Of a DNA stretch of 40,376 nucleotides, positions 8,474 through 17,632 are shown in pieces. Location: NCBI RefSeq assembly GCF_002189065.1, contig NZ_BDMN01000033.1, forward strand, positions 1 to 40,376, written 5' to 3'. A program made the translations under genes and the position numbers. The stretch is from Bathymodiolus platifrons methanotrophic gill symbiont. GTDB taxonomy: Bacteria > Pseudomonadota > Gammaproteobacteria > Methylococcales > Methylomonadaceae. The first letter of the stretch is position 1; each line of letters opens with the position of its first letter. The notes beneath the pieces were generated by a model. The model ran no database searches. It was not told the origin of the DNA and saw only the letters and a list, made by a program, of their open reading frames with translations.

Positions 8474-8962
8474 GTGGGTAGTGCGATAATAATACCAATC
8501 AGAAACAAACAAAAGCTCGCCATTCGTTTCGTTGAGGAAAACCTCCCCTTCCAGGAGTTAGTCCAGCAACTGCTGACTCTACTCTCTGACCTGGAGAAAA
8601 AAGGTTTTTTTAAAGCTAAACCTGATGCAATCAAAACCAGCAGTTTTACAAACAATTTAAAATTATCTAACTGGAAAGGTACGCGCTGGGCTAAAGACAA
8701 ATACACTGAAACTAAAGAAACAGCACAGGCAATCAGTATTCTGGCTAAATTAGGGCTGAAAAAAAAACCCGAAATTCTCGCTAATCCCGAAAAAACCCTG
8801 ATTACCTTTTTTAACGATGTGTTAGTGCTATTTTTAATTAAAATACACTGGAAATTAATTTCTAAAAAATGGATTCTGGCACCATTAAAATATCGCTATC
8901 AATGGCTCACCATTTTTTACCTGATGTTTTTATTTATTCGCTCAAAAACCACTAAAAAATAA
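8474..8962 (+). pseudogene. 5'-truncated duplicate of the HMA2-like gene
   Basis: The frame can start at a GTG (8474) in the unique spacer, giving MGSAIIIPI before it enters the duplicated sequence at RNKQKLAIRF. It lacks the first 49 residues of the full gene, including most of the HMA2 fold. It keeps the complete C-terminus with the membrane segment and the basic tail IRSKTTKK, because its A-tract has nine A residues. The stop is 17 bases before the ATPase start. It could be a non-functional remnant of the duplication, or the 3' portion that an unequal crossover would join back to copy 1. Whether it is translated is unknown. Confidence 0.7.
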
Positions 8963-8963
8963 A
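8499..8963 (+). repeat. Direct repeat, copy 2 of the tandem partial duplication
   Basis: Second copy, 465 bases, of the segment at 7992-8455, with a nine-A run in place of eight. It ends 16 bases before the ATPase start codon. Confidence 0.9.
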
Positions 8964-8979
8964 TAATAGTAAGCTACCT

Positions 8980-11433
8980 ATGACCGAATCATTTCAGCCT
9001 ACAAATTTTAAGCTAGTTCATGAATTAAAAAACCGTATCCGGATTTTAGTTCCCATCCTGGAAAAGGATCCTGAACGAACTTATATTTTTGAAATCATTT
9101 TAAAAAAGCGCCCTGAAATACAATCAATCAAATCTATTCCCGAGATTGGCTCGATAACGCTTTACTTTGATCACAAACGCTTACCAAAAAAGAACTTTTT
9201 AACTTTGCTGGACATGGTTCTAGGGAATATCGGCAAGAAAAAGATCAGCCTGCCCAAAAGCGATATCATTGAGGACATAAGCGTCCCATTACAAGAGATC
9301 AGTTTAGCAATTGAAGGCATGAGTTGTGCCTCTTGCGCACTATTACTTGAAATGTCGCTAAAACGGGAGCCTCGTGTACACAGTGCAACAGTTAACTTTG
9401 CGTCTGCCATAGCCTCAGTCAATGGCCGCTTATCACGCCAGGATATGGCTGGAATTATTAGCAAAGTGGGCTATAAAGCAAACTTAATGGATACGCTATC
9501 ACAGCGTCAGGAGCTTATAAGAAAGGAGCACTTGCGCCTGGCCAGCGCTAAAAAACGATTTATCTGGGCCAGCGTCTTAAGTGCGCCAGTTGTGGCAATT
9601 GGCATGGCAATGCCCTCGGGACGCTTATTTCACTTCATTCAATTTGCACTAACAACACCGGTTGTTTTTGTAGCAGGCGGGACCTTTTTCAGCAAAGCCT
9701 GGTTACTTGCAAAAATGGGTAAAGCAAATATGGATAGCTTAATTGCTATCGGTGTTGGTTCTGCATATGGTTATAGTTTGCCTGCCCTATTAAGAGGCAG
9801 AGGTCACCTTTATTTTGAAGCCGCAGCCAGCATCATTTCTTTTGTCTTACTTGGCCGCTATATGGAAGAAAGTGCAAAGGGAAAAGCAGGCGAAGCCATT
9901 AGGCAACTAGTTGATTTACAACCTCAGACAGCTACTTTGTTAAAAAATGGACAAGAGTTCACTATTAGCATTGATGAAATAGAATTAGATGATACTCTGC
10001 TGATTCGTCCTGGTGAAAAAATCCCCACCGATGGTGAAGTACTGTCAGGTATTTCCACCGTTGACGAAGCAATGGTCACAGGAGAAAGTATTCCTGTCAT
10101 TAAGGAAAATGGCCATAAGGTTATAGGTGGCTGCGTAAATGGCACCGGTTTATTAACCATTAAGGCAACAGCTATCGGCATGGATACAGTTCTTGCTGGC
10201 ATTATTCATATGGTAGATCACGCGCAAGCGTCTAAGCTACCCGTACAGAAAATGGTTGACCAGATTTCGGCGGTCTTTGTCCCTAGCGTTATGGGTATTT
10301 CAGCACTGACTCTTGCCTCCTGGACACTAGCTGGCGCACCCTTTAGCTTTGCCTTTAGTAGTGCCGTCACTGTACTGTTAATTGCCTGCCCTTGCGCGCT
10401 CGGCCTGGCAACACCTACTGCTATAATGGTGGGTACCGGCCAATCGGCAAAACGTGGCGTTTTTATCCGCAACGGTGAAAGTCTGGAGACAGCAACTCAT
10501 TTAACAGCGATTATTTTTGATAAAACGGGAACTATCACCGAAGGCAAGCCGGTAGTTACGGACTTTATCAATATCAGCCAGCTTAGCAACGAAATACTGC
10601 TCACTCATATTGCTTCTGCCGAACATAATTCGGAGCATTTCCTGGCTAAAGCCATAGTGAATTATGCACAAGATAATCATGATTTCGCATTAAAACCCGT
10701 CAAAGATTTTCAGGTCACTGCGGGGCGGGGCTTACAAACAAAAGTAGGTCATTATCAGGTCTTGATCGGAAATCAGGCCTGGCTGGAAGAACAGAATATT
10801 GATATTTCTGAACTATTGCCTCATTGTCACAATCTGGGACTAAAAGGTAAAACACCTGTCTTTACCGCTTTTAATGGTAAAGCGAGCGCAATATTTGGTA
10901 TCGCTGATCAGCCAAGAGAGTCTGCCAAACAAGCTATCGCTGCATTGAATCAGTTAAATATCGAAACCCTTATGGTCACAGGTGATACCCTTGAAACTGC
11001 GCATCACATTGCTGACCTCGTAGGTATTAAAACAGTGATTGCCCACGCAACACCTGAGCAAAAGCTACAGGAAATTCATCGCTTGCAAAACGAGGGCGGT
11101 AAAGTAGGTATGATAGGTGACGGCATTAATGACGCACCCGCCCTTGCAGCTGCAGACGTCGGTTTTGCTATTGGCCATGGTACTGATATTGCCATTGAAT
11201 CTGCTGATTTAACTCTGGTTAATGGCGACATTTCCAAAGTAGCTGAAACAGTTGAGCTCAGCACCTATACCATGAAAATTATCAAACAAAATTTATTCTG
11301 GGCCTTTGGCTACAATACTGTTGCCATTCCTATAGCTGCAGTCGGAAAACTAAACCCAATGATAGCTTCTGCTGCCATGGCATTAAGTTCCGTCTCTGTT
11401 ATCGTCAACTCTTTACGTATCAACGGAAAATAA
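8980..11433 (+). CDS. Heavy-metal-translocating P-type ATPase, Cu+-type (P1B-1), with an altered HP motif
   Basis: An 817-residue inner-membrane pump. In order: an HMA2-like domain without Cys (about 10-85), an HMA domain with GMSCASC (ligands C116 and C119), membrane helices, TGES (367-370) in the actuator domain, CPC in the sixth helix (470-472), DKTGT with the phosphorylated Asp514, and GDGINDAPA (713-721). The last helices carry YN and MALSS, the signature of Cu+ pumps, so copper is the likely substrate. The nucleotide-binding motif normally reading SEHPL is SEHFL here: His553 is kept and the Pro is Phe. The PF12156 domain of CcoI relatives is a separate gene upstream. The next gene starts 1 base after the stop, so they form an operon. 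Supply of copper to cytochrome oxidase or copper efflux are both possible. Confidence 0.93.
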   Translation: MTESFQPTNFKLVHELKNRIRILVPILEKDPERTYIFEIILKKRPEIQSIKSIPEIGSITLYFDHKRLPKKNFLTLLDMVLGNIGKKKISLPKSDIIEDISVPLQEISLAIEGMSCASCALLLEMSLKREPRVHSATVNFASAIASVNGRLSRQDMAGIISKVGYKANLMDTLSQRQELIRKEHLRLASAKKRFIWASVLSAPVVAIGMAMPSGRLFHFIQFALTTPVVFVAGGTFFSKAWLLAKMGKANMDSLIAIGVGSAYGYSLPALLRGRGHLYFEAAASIISFVLLGRYMEESAKGKAGEAIRQLVDLQPQTATLLKNGQEFTISIDEIELDDTLLIRPGEKIPTDGEVLSGISTVDEAMVTGESIPVIKENGHKVIGGCVNGTGLLTIKATAIGMDTVLAGIIHMVDHAQASKLPVQKMVDQISAVFVPSVMGISALTLASWTLAGAPFSFAFSSAVTVLLIACPCALGLATPTAIMVGTGQSAKRGVFIRNGESLETATHLTAIIFDKTGTITEGKPVVTDFINISQLSNEILLTHIASAEHNSEHFLAKAIVNYAQDNHDFALKPVKDFQVTAGRGLQTKVGHYQVLIGNQAWLEEQNIDISELLPHCHNLGLKGKTPVFTAFNGKASAIFGIADQPRESAKQAIAALNQLNIETLMVTGDTLETAHHIADLVGIKTVIAHATPEQKLQEIHRLQNEGGKVGMIGDGINDAPALAAADVGFAIGHGTDIAIESADLTLVNGDISKVAETVELSTYTMKIIKQNLFWAFGYNTVAIPIAAVGKLNPMIASAAMALSSVSVIVNSLRINGK

Positions 11434-11434
11434 C

Positions 11435-12226
11435 GTGACCGATTTTTTTGCTAATCTGGATTACACTGTCTATCTGCTCGCCTTAATGACCGGATTTTTT
11501 GGCAGTGGACATTGCGCAGGAATGTGCGGTGCGCTGGTAGCGGGTTTCTTTATGAAAACCGAGAAAAAAAGTGTCTGGCCTTATATCGCCTATCACTTTT
11601 CCCGTATTACAATGTATTTTACCGTTGGCATTATTGCCGCCTTACTTGGTGTTGCGCTGGTCTCAACAGGCATCTTAGGCCAAATTCAAGGCTTTTTACA
11701 GGTTGGTATTGGCTTTTTTGTCATTATCTTAGCACTAGGTATTCTCGGAATTTCTCCCTGGCAGTTTTCCATGAAATACATGCCTACCAAAGTGCTAAAT
11801 AAAATTTTTATGTCAGCGGCAAGACGTGGATCTGTTCTAGGTGCTAGCATGGGCGGCATGCTAAACGGCCTTATGCCATGCCCATTAACTTTTGCCATGG
11901 CAGTTAATGCTACCACCGCACCCAGCCCTGTCGAAGGCGGTTTAATGATGCTTGCCTTAGGTGTCGGAACATTACCCACCATGTTTCTGGTTACCTTTGC
12001 TTTTGGTAAATTAGGCACAGGAGCACGTGGCTTAATGTTAAAAGTGGCTGCTGTGTTGATGATTGTTATGGGAGCAAACACCATGTATAACGGAATTAGG
12101 TTCCTTGCATCTGACACTGGCTTCAAGGAAATGATGCACCATATGCAATCTATGGAAATGCTGAGTAATGAGCCTGAAAAAGAAGGCAGCATGCAGATGG
12201 ATCACTCTATCCATAATATGCCTTAG
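11435..12226 (+). CDS. TauE/SafE or DsbD_2-type polytopic membrane protein
   Basis: A 263-residue protein with six or so hydrophobic segments. The first helix carries GFFGSGHCAGMCGALVAGF, the Gly/Cys/His-rich motif of the DsbD_2 (UreH-like) branch. A second such segment, MGGMLNGLMPCPLTFAMA, carries the matching PCP. These Cys residues may handle metal or thiols. The tail is Met/His-rich (MMHHMQSMEM, MQMDHSIHNMP), typical of copper-handling proteins. The start is GTG, 1 base after the ATPase stop, so translation is probably coupled. Relatives lie beside ccoI/ccoS in other genomes. The copper link is inference. The stop codon TAG is formed across the end of a miniature element. Confidence 0.85.
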   Translation: MTDFFANLDYTVYLLALMTGFFGSGHCAGMCGALVAGFFMKTEKKSVWPYIAYHFSRITMYFTVGIIAALLGVALVSTGILGQIQGFLQVGIGFFVIILALGILGISPWQFSMKYMPTKVLNKIFMSAARRGSVLGASMGGMLNGLMPCPLTFAMAVNATTAPSPVEGGLMMLALGVGTLPTMFLVTFAFGKLGTGARGLMLKVAAVLMIVMGANTMYNGIRFLASDTGFKEMMHHMQSMEMLSNEPEKEGSMQMDHSIHNMP

Positions 12227-12382
12227 GTGATTATCGGAAAAGAATATGCTAGATTACGCAGAATTTTTGTTCCTCTTCAAGGCGCGATTACAGGCGCATA
12301 GTTGTGCTATGTAACTGTAGTCGCAACGCCGAAGAAGGGCAAAAAGACAAGTAAGCTGGTATGTTCTTTGACAGAAATCACC
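12226..12382. mobile_element. Miniature inverted-repeat element, family 1 copy 1
   Basis: A 157-base element with imperfect terminal inverted repeats (GGTGATTATCGGAAAAGAAT at the left, reverse complement of the right end GGTGATTTCTGTCAAAGAAC). It is flanked by TTA at 12223-12225 and 12383-12385. The core contains CAGGCGCATAGTTGTGCTAT. A second copy is at 31959-32139. There is no reading frame of note. Its first base completes the stop codon of the preceding gene. The 12386-12595 remainder of the gap shows no gene. Confidence 0.85.
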
Positions 12383-12595
12383 TTAAGACTAGTAGAGCGA
12401 ACTTGAGTCCGCTACTATTAAAGGTACTGAAGCTTTCTTAAATAGTTTTTATAAAAAAGAGCGGATAGCCCATTCAAGTTTCATGAGATACTGACCAGGA
12501 AACAGATAAGAAATAAGCTAGACAAGTTATATTTCTGCGCAATGGGTAAAGGAATGTACACGTTCCTGCCACTAAAATGTTTACAGGATATTATC

Positions 12596-13726
12596 ATGTT
12601 CAAAGCAAAACTATTCAATCAATTTCTAGCCATCGGGTGGCTGTTCATTTTATTATTCAGCCAACTACAGGCAAGTGAGAAACAAACACTTCTGGATAAC
12701 ATAAAGCTGCCCAAAGGCTTTGCTATCAGTCTGTTTGCCGATAATGTACCCAATGCCAGAACAATGACTCTGGGCAATAAAGGCACAATCTATGTGGGCA
12801 CAAGAAGTAAAGGTAATGTTTATGCTTTACAGGATATTAACCAGGATGGCAAAGCAGAGCGCCGTTATATCGTTGCCTCTGGTTTAAATATGCCCAATGG
12901 TGTCGCTTATAAAGATGGCACCCTGTATGTCGCCGAACTAAACCGTATTATCCGTTTTGATAACATCGACCAGCAATTGAGTCAGCCGCCTAAACCGACA
13001 GTCGTTTATAACAAATTTCCGGCGAAAAAAATGCATGGCTGGAAATATCTGCGCTTTGGCCCCGACAACAAACTTTATACTGCCGTAGGAGCGCCCTGTA
13101 ATATATGCTTGCCAAAAGAAGAGGTTTTTACCTCATTAGTACGCTTAAACCCCGATGGCAGCGACCTGGAAATATTAGCACGCGGCATTCGTAATACGGT
13201 GGGATTTGACTGGCACCCGATGACAAAAAACCTGTATTTTACGGAAAATGGCAGGGACTGGTTAGGCAATGATATTCCCCCGGATGAACTCAATAAATGG
13301 ACTACAAAAGGGCAGCATTTTGGTTACCCTTTTTGTCATGGCGGTGAACTTCTCGATCCTGAATATGGAATAGACAAGCAATGCAAATCCTATACCTCTC
13401 CACAATGGAATTTCAAAGCACATATGGCTCCCTTAGGCATTCGTTTTTATCGTGGTCAGCAATTCCCTAAAAGTTACCATCATCAACTGTTTGTTGCTCA
13501 ACATGGCTCATGGAACCGGACAATCCCGCATGGTTACCGCATTGCCTTACTCACTTTTAAAGCAGGTGAAGTTGTCTCCGAAAAGGTCTTTGCTGAGGGA
13601 TGGCTAGGTAAAAATGGTAAAGCGATGGGGCGCCCTGTTGATATCCTTGAATTAGCTGATGGTAGTCTACTGGTCTCGGATGACCTGGCGGGGGTTATCT
13701 ATAAAATTACTTATACCGGTAACTAA
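12596..13726 (+). CDS. Secreted PQQ-dependent sugar (sorbosone) dehydrogenase-like protein
   Basis: About 376 residues from the ATG at 12596. I prefer this start to the in-frame ATG at 12542 because it gives a clean signal peptide (MFKAKLFNQFLAIGWLFILL, cleavage probably after SQLQA). The mature part is a beta-propeller of the soluble glucose/sorbosone dehydrogenase family, with recurring strands such as LPKGFAISLFADNVPNAR, SGLNMPNGVAYKDGTLYVAE, GIRNTVGFDWHP, FTENGRDWLGNDIPPDE and HGSWNRTIPHGYRI. Such proteins oxidise aldoses or related compounds with PQQ and calcium in the periplasm, but many members have no tested substrate. The neighbours give no clue to the substrate. Confidence 0.85.
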   Translation: MFKAKLFNQFLAIGWLFILLFSQLQASEKQTLLDNIKLPKGFAISLFADNVPNARTMTLGNKGTIYVGTRSKGNVYALQDINQDGKAERRYIVASGLNMPNGVAYKDGTLYVAELNRIIRFDNIDQQLSQPPKPTVVYNKFPAKKMHGWKYLRFGPDNKLYTAVGAPCNICLPKEEVFTSLVRLNPDGSDLEILARGIRNTVGFDWHPMTKNLYFTENGRDWLGNDIPPDELNKWTTKGQHFGYPFCHGGELLDPEYGIDKQCKSYTSPQWNFKAHMAPLGIRFYRGQQFPKSYHHQLFVAQHGSWNRTIPHGYRIALLTFKAGEVVSEKVFAEGWLGKNGKAMGRPVDILELADGSLLVSDDLAGVIYKITYTGN

Positions 13727-13805
13727 CAGCATTCATGCAGCACCTATTTTTTTCGGATTAAAAGAATAAAGTATTTTCGGGATCCTTCATATTCTCCCAA
13801 TAGTA

Positions 13806-13907
13806 GTTTACACTTTTCAAATTTTAAGCCACGCCGGAGTGAAATCGCTTTAGCTATTTCTAAAACAGCAACAGCTAAAGCGATTGCACTCCTGAGAAAG
13901 TGTAAAC
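13806..13907. mobile_element. 102-base inverted-repeat element
   Basis: GTTTACACTTT at 13806-13816 is repeated inverted at 13897-13907. An inner perfect arm pair, ATCGCTTTAGC and GCTAAAGCGAT, and an outer GGAGTG/CACTCC make most of the element one long hairpin. It lies downstream of the sugar dehydrogenase gene. Its size and structure suit a non-autonomous element or a REP-type hairpin. I saw no second copy in the window. Confidence 0.6.
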
Positions 13908-13973
13908 TGGAAAATGAAGGCTGCCGTATTTTCATTGTAAATTAGCAATTTAGCAACCACTCTATTGGCTGCT

Positions 13974-14145
13974 AGACGGGGTATTCACCCGTCCATAACG
14001 TTTATCATTACTAACATATTAAACATAAGCCCCATTAATGGACCAGATATTCATCCCATTCGTAACGTTTATTACTCCCTGTTTGACAAAATATACCGAT
14101 GTGCATCAAACTATAAACGTTTGAAACGGGGTGAATACCCCGTCT
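13974..14145. mobile_element. 172-base element with long terminal inverted repeats
   Basis: The left end AGACGGGGTATTCACCCGT followed by ACGTTTAT is matched by the right end, whose reverse complement starts AGACGGGGTATTCACCCCGT and also reaches ACGTTTAT. The arms are about 32 bases long with a few mismatches. A third TAACGTTTATTA copy lies inside. The short reading frame across it is not convincing. With the element at 13806 it fills most of the 485-base gap before the membrane protein gene. Confidence 0.65.
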
Positions 14146-14211
14146 CGCAAAGGTCATATCCATGAAAATGTACCTTCAAAATTGTAACTTTTTTGTATTG
14201 CAACCCCTGCA

Positions 14212-14793
14212 CTAGCTTTTAAAAAAACTGGCTACATAAGGTTTAAAGACCTTGTAGTGAGATTTAACACTCGCTATAAAACCAGCTTCACCAAAATACT
14301 GACGAATGATCTGCCGCATTTTCAGCCTGATTGCCATTATTCGGGTCTTGATATAAACATGGATGGCAGAGTTAAGTAATTTATCAATCATGTCCATAGT
14401 CCATTCATAAGCTATCTTCAGCCAGTTGAATGTCATCAATTGAGTTTTAGTTAAATCAAATAACCAAAAGATAAATGCTGCCAGGGGAATTTTTAAAACA
14501 TAAACAAGAATTCCCGCCGCGAAATAGCCTTCAATAAAGCAAAGACCCGCCATCAACCCCATCACCTCTGCAAGCAGCAAAATAGAAATAAACACCGTCA
14601 GCAACAGATAACGATTCATCTGTAAAAATGTCTTTTTTAGAGGCTCTAATACAATGAGGCTTTTAAAATACTGATAAATTGGCTGGGCAAAAATATTCCA
14701 GATCAACTCTTCAAATAGTATGTAGCCAATCACCAGAATGCTTTCCAGTGTTTTAGCAACAAATATTTTGGTTTTATTATTATTTGTATTCAT
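14212..14793 (-). CDS. Unknown membrane protein in the mutL-miaA operon
   Basis: 193 residues that I do not recognise. Hydrophobic segments are seen at about residues 12-30, 59-80 and 85-115 (LLLTVFISILLLAEVMGLMA, YFAAGILVYVLKIPLAAFIF). The C-terminal half is basic and probably helical (IKTRIMAIRLKMRQIIRQYF). It starts 24 bases after miaA on the same strand, so it is probably cotranscribed with mutL and miaA. In most gammaproteobacteria hfq occupies this place. The function is unknown. Confidence 0.75.
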   Translation of the reverse strand: MNTNNNKTKIFVAKTLESILVIGYILFEELIWNIFAQPIYQYFKSLIVLEPLKKTFLQMNRYLLLTVFISILLLAEVMGLMAGLCFIEGYFAAGILVYVLKIPLAAFIFWLFDLTKTQLMTFNWLKIAYEWTMDMIDKLLNSAIHVYIKTRIMAIRLKMRQIIRQYFGEAGFIASVKSHYKVFKPYVASFFKS

Positions 14794-14817
14794 ATTGAGT
14801 ATAAAAAAATAATGTAA

Positions 14818-15759
14818 CTATTCACTTATGCGCTGTTGTACCGCCTCTAATACACGCTCGAAAACATGCCCCTCTTCAGTATAAAAAGTAAATGCATCAG
14901 TTTCCCTCCGTAGCCAGGTAAATTGACGTTTTGCTAACTGACGGGTTGCGATAATGCCGAGTTCCTGCATTTCTTCGACATTTATTTCACCGTCTAAATA
15001 AGACCATACCTGGCGGTAACCTACTGCACGCATTGAGGGCATTTGCACAGTTAAATCACCCCGTCGATACAGAGCCTCTACTTCTTCAACAAAACCCTGT
15101 TGTAACATCAACTTAAACCGCTGGGCAATTTTCTCATGTAACACGCCCCGGTCGCGCGGTGCGATAATCAGCTTGATTTTCTGATAGGGTATTTCCTCAG
15201 TTTTTGCTTCTTCATGCAATTGGGTCATCGACTTACCACTTAGCGCAAACACCTCTAATGCACGTTGTACCCGCTGCGGGTCATTAGGATGTATGCGAGC
15301 CGCAGCAACAGGGTCGATGACTTGTAATTTTGCATGCATGGCTGCTTTGCCAATCAGCTTAGCCTCAACATCTAATTGTTTGCGCAATTCACTATCCGCA
15401 GTCGGCAGCTTTGCCAGTCCGTAATACAAAGAATTAAAATACAGCATGGTTCCGCCGACTAATAAAGGCACTTTGCCTCTAGCCGTTATATCACTCATCA
15501 ATTCTAATGCTCTGCTTCTAAACGCACCAGTAGAAAAGCTTTCTGCCGGATCTAGAATATCTATTAGATGGTGCGCAATACCTGCTCTTTCTTCTAACGT
15601 GGGTTTTGCCGTACCTATATCCATCCCTTTATAAACCAATGCCGAATCGACACTGATAATTTCAGCATTAAATTGTTGCGCTAGCTTCACAGATAACGCT
15701 GTTTTTCCTGAGGCGGTTGGCCCCATTAGGAAAATCGCGGGTGGGTATTGAATTGTCAT
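14818..15759 (-). CDS. miaA: tRNA dimethylallyltransferase
   Basis: MiaA transfers a dimethylallyl group to A37 of tRNAs that read codons beginning with U. The 313 residues match the family. The P-loop [10 protein letters not shown] is at about 13-22, the substrate-binding [18 protein letters not shown] at about 37-54, and [18 protein letters not shown] follows near 100. RVQRALEV and the FTWLRRE C-terminal block are also present. The ATG at 15759 lies 7 bases after the mutL stop, so the two genes are an operon, as is usual in this class. Confidence 0.97.
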   Translation of the reverse strand: MTIQYPPAIFLMGPTASGKTALSVKLAQQFNAEIISVDSALVYKGMDIGTAKPTLEERAGIAHHLIDILDPAESFSTGAFRSRALELMSDITARGKVPLLVGGTMLYFNSLYYGLAKLPTADSELRKQLDVEAKLIGKAAMHAKLQVIDPVAAARIHPNDPQRVQRALEVFALSGKSMTQLHEEAKTEEIPYQKIKLIIAPRDRGVLHEKIAQRFKLMLQQGFVEEVEALYRRGDLTVQMPSMRAVGYRQVWSYLDGEINVEEMQELGIIATRQLAKRQFTWLRRETDAFTFYTEEGHVFERVLEAVQQRISE

Positions 15760-15766
15760 AAGGTAT

Positions 15767-17632
15767 TCACTGCCCGCGCAAAAACAGTTTATCCAGCTCT
15801 TTTTTACTCAGCTCAACCCAGGTCGGTCTACCATGATTACATTGGCCACTACGCTCGGTTTTTTCCATATCCCTTAGCAATGCATTCATTTCAGGAACAG
15901 TTAAAAGACGATTAGCCCTTACCGATCCATGACAGGCAATACTGGCCAGGATTTCATTGCATCGTTCTTCTATTCTTTGACTCATGCCATGTTCGATAAT
16001 ATCAGCCAGGACATCTTTAACTAATAAAGCGATATCTACACCCGCTAATAAAGCAGGAACAGCTCTGACAATAATCGTCTCTTCCCCCATGCGATTGAGT
16101 TCTAAACCCAGGCTCATAAAAAATGCCTGCTGATCATCAGCTAAATCTGCTTCATTACTACTGACTTGTATTTGCACGGGCAGCAATAAAGGTTGAGTCG
16201 GCACAGAACCTTGATGGTACTGGCTTTTAAATTGCTCATAAGTAACACGTTCATGTGCGGCATGAGCATCGACCAGAATAATACCGTTTTGTGTTTCCGA
16301 TAAAATATACACACCATGTAAATGTGCCACCGCATAACCTAAAGCGGGGACGGAATCTGTTTCCGTTTTAGTTAAACCAGAAATATGTGGTTCTTGAACT
16401 TGTATATCCGGTACATTGCTAGGAGTCACTAGCTTGCTATACGCATCAATCTGCGCTTCTACATTTAAAGGTAATGACGATTGGCGTGGCGCTGTACTCG
16501 ACTGATAGTTCTGCCGTATTGCCGGAGTGGACTTAATATCACTTGCAGTCAAGGGTTGAAAATCAACTATCTGTCTTTCTTGGTCGCTAGTTACCGCTGT
16601 TTCGGGTTCAGCCTCTATCTCTTGCGCTTTAGGGCGTACGTCAGCTAAAGATCTATGTAAGGCTTTATATAAGAAATCATGTACAGTACGTCCCTCACGA
16701 AAACGCACTTCTAATTTTTGTGGATGTGCATTCACATCCACTAAACCTGGATCTAGCACTAGATATAAAACATACACCGGGTGCCGCCCATGAAACAGCA
16801 CATCTTGATACGCCTGCTTAATCGCATGAGTCACCAGCCGGTCTTTAATCAATCGACCATTAACATAAAAATACTGCATATCTTGCTGACTACGAGAAAA
16901 AGTCGGCAAGCCTACCCAGCCATATAAGTGCATTCCGGAAGCATTAAAATCAATCGCCACCGAATTTTCTAAAAAGCTTGAGCCAAAAATATGCGCAACC
17001 CGCTGTTCCTGGTCAGTCTGAGTCTCTGCTATTTTAAAATTAAATACTTCACGCTGGTTATGCTTTAACTCAAATGCAATATCAAACCGGCTTAATGCCA
17101 TGCGTTTAAAAAGTGTATCTATATGGGCAAATTCTGTTTTATCAGTTTTTAAAAACTTACGCCGTGCTGGCGTGTTATAAAACAAATCACAGACTTCAAT
17201 GGTCGTTCCTAATGGATGTGGATCTGGTTGAGGATCCAGTTCCTGTTCAGAACCATCTGCCTGTACCCGCCAGGCACACTCAGCATCCTTTACCCGCGAA
17301 ATAAGACTTAAGCGTGACACCGAGCTAACACTCGGTAAAGCCTCACCCCGAAAACCCATCGTTGCAACCTGTTCCAGATCATGTAATGACTGGATTTTAC
17401 TGGTTGCATGCCGCGATAAAGCCAACGGCAGGTCCTCTTTTTCTATACCACAGCCGTTATCCCTGATTTTAATCAGCCGCGCCCCGCCCTGTTCAATTTC
17501 AACAGTAATCTGGCTGGCTCCTGCATCAAAACAGTTTTCTACTAATTCTTTAACCACTGATGCTGGTCGCTCAACCACTTCACCGGCTGCAATCTGATTA
17601 ACTAATTGGGGGGGTAATGCATGAATACGCAT
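15767..17632 (-). CDS. mutL: DNA mismatch repair protein MutL, endonuclease-type
   Basis: MutL links MutS mismatch recognition to strand removal. The 621 residues carry an N-terminal GHKL ATPase with [20 protein letters not shown] (about 13-32), [24 protein letters not shown] and the [10 protein letters not shown] block. The C-terminal part keeps [12 protein letters not shown] (from Asp455), which fits the DxHAxxExxxxE metal-binding motif of endonuclease MutL, together with ACHGSVRA and CNHGRPTW. E. coli MutL lacks this motif and depends on MutH, so this organism probably uses the MutH-independent route seen in Pseudomonas. That step is inference. The linker (about 335-430) is poorly conserved, as usual. 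Confidence 0.96.
   Translation of the reverse strand: MRIHALPPQLVNQIAAGEVVERPASVVKELVENCFDAGASQITVEIEQGGARLIKIRDNGCGIEKEDLPLALSRHATSKIQSLHDLEQVATMGFRGEALPSVSSVSRLSLISRVKDAECAWRVQADGSEQELDPQPDPHPLGTTIEVCDLFYNTPARRKFLKTDKTEFAHIDTLFKRMALSRFDIAFELKHNQREVFNFKIAETQTDQEQRVAHIFGSSFLENSVAIDFNASGMHLYGWVGLPTFSRSQQDMQYFYVNGRLIKDRLVTHAIKQAYQDVLFHGRHPVYVLYLVLDPGLVDVNAHPQKLEVRFREGRTVHDFLYKALHRSLADVRPKAQEIEAEPETAVTSDQERQIVDFQPLTASDIKSTPAIRQNYQSSTAPRQSSLPLNVEAQIDAYSKLVTPSNVPDIQVQEPHISGLTKTETDSVPALGYAVAHLHGVYILSETQNGIILVDAHAAHERVTYEQFKSQYHQGSVPTQPLLLPVQIQVSSNEADLADDQQAFFMSLGLELNRMGEETIIVRAVPALLAGVDIALLVKDVLADIIEHGMSQRIEERCNEILASIACHGSVRANRLLTVPEMNALLRDMEKTERSGQCNHGRPTWVELSKKELDKLFLRGQ

Noticed and set aside
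12542-12595. Upstream start of the sugar dehydrogenase (MGKGMYTFLP...)
   Set aside because: It would put 18 residues in front of a clean signal peptide that starts at 12596.
13965-14165. 66-residue reading frame
   Set aside because: It spans the 172-base inverted-repeat element and has no coding character.
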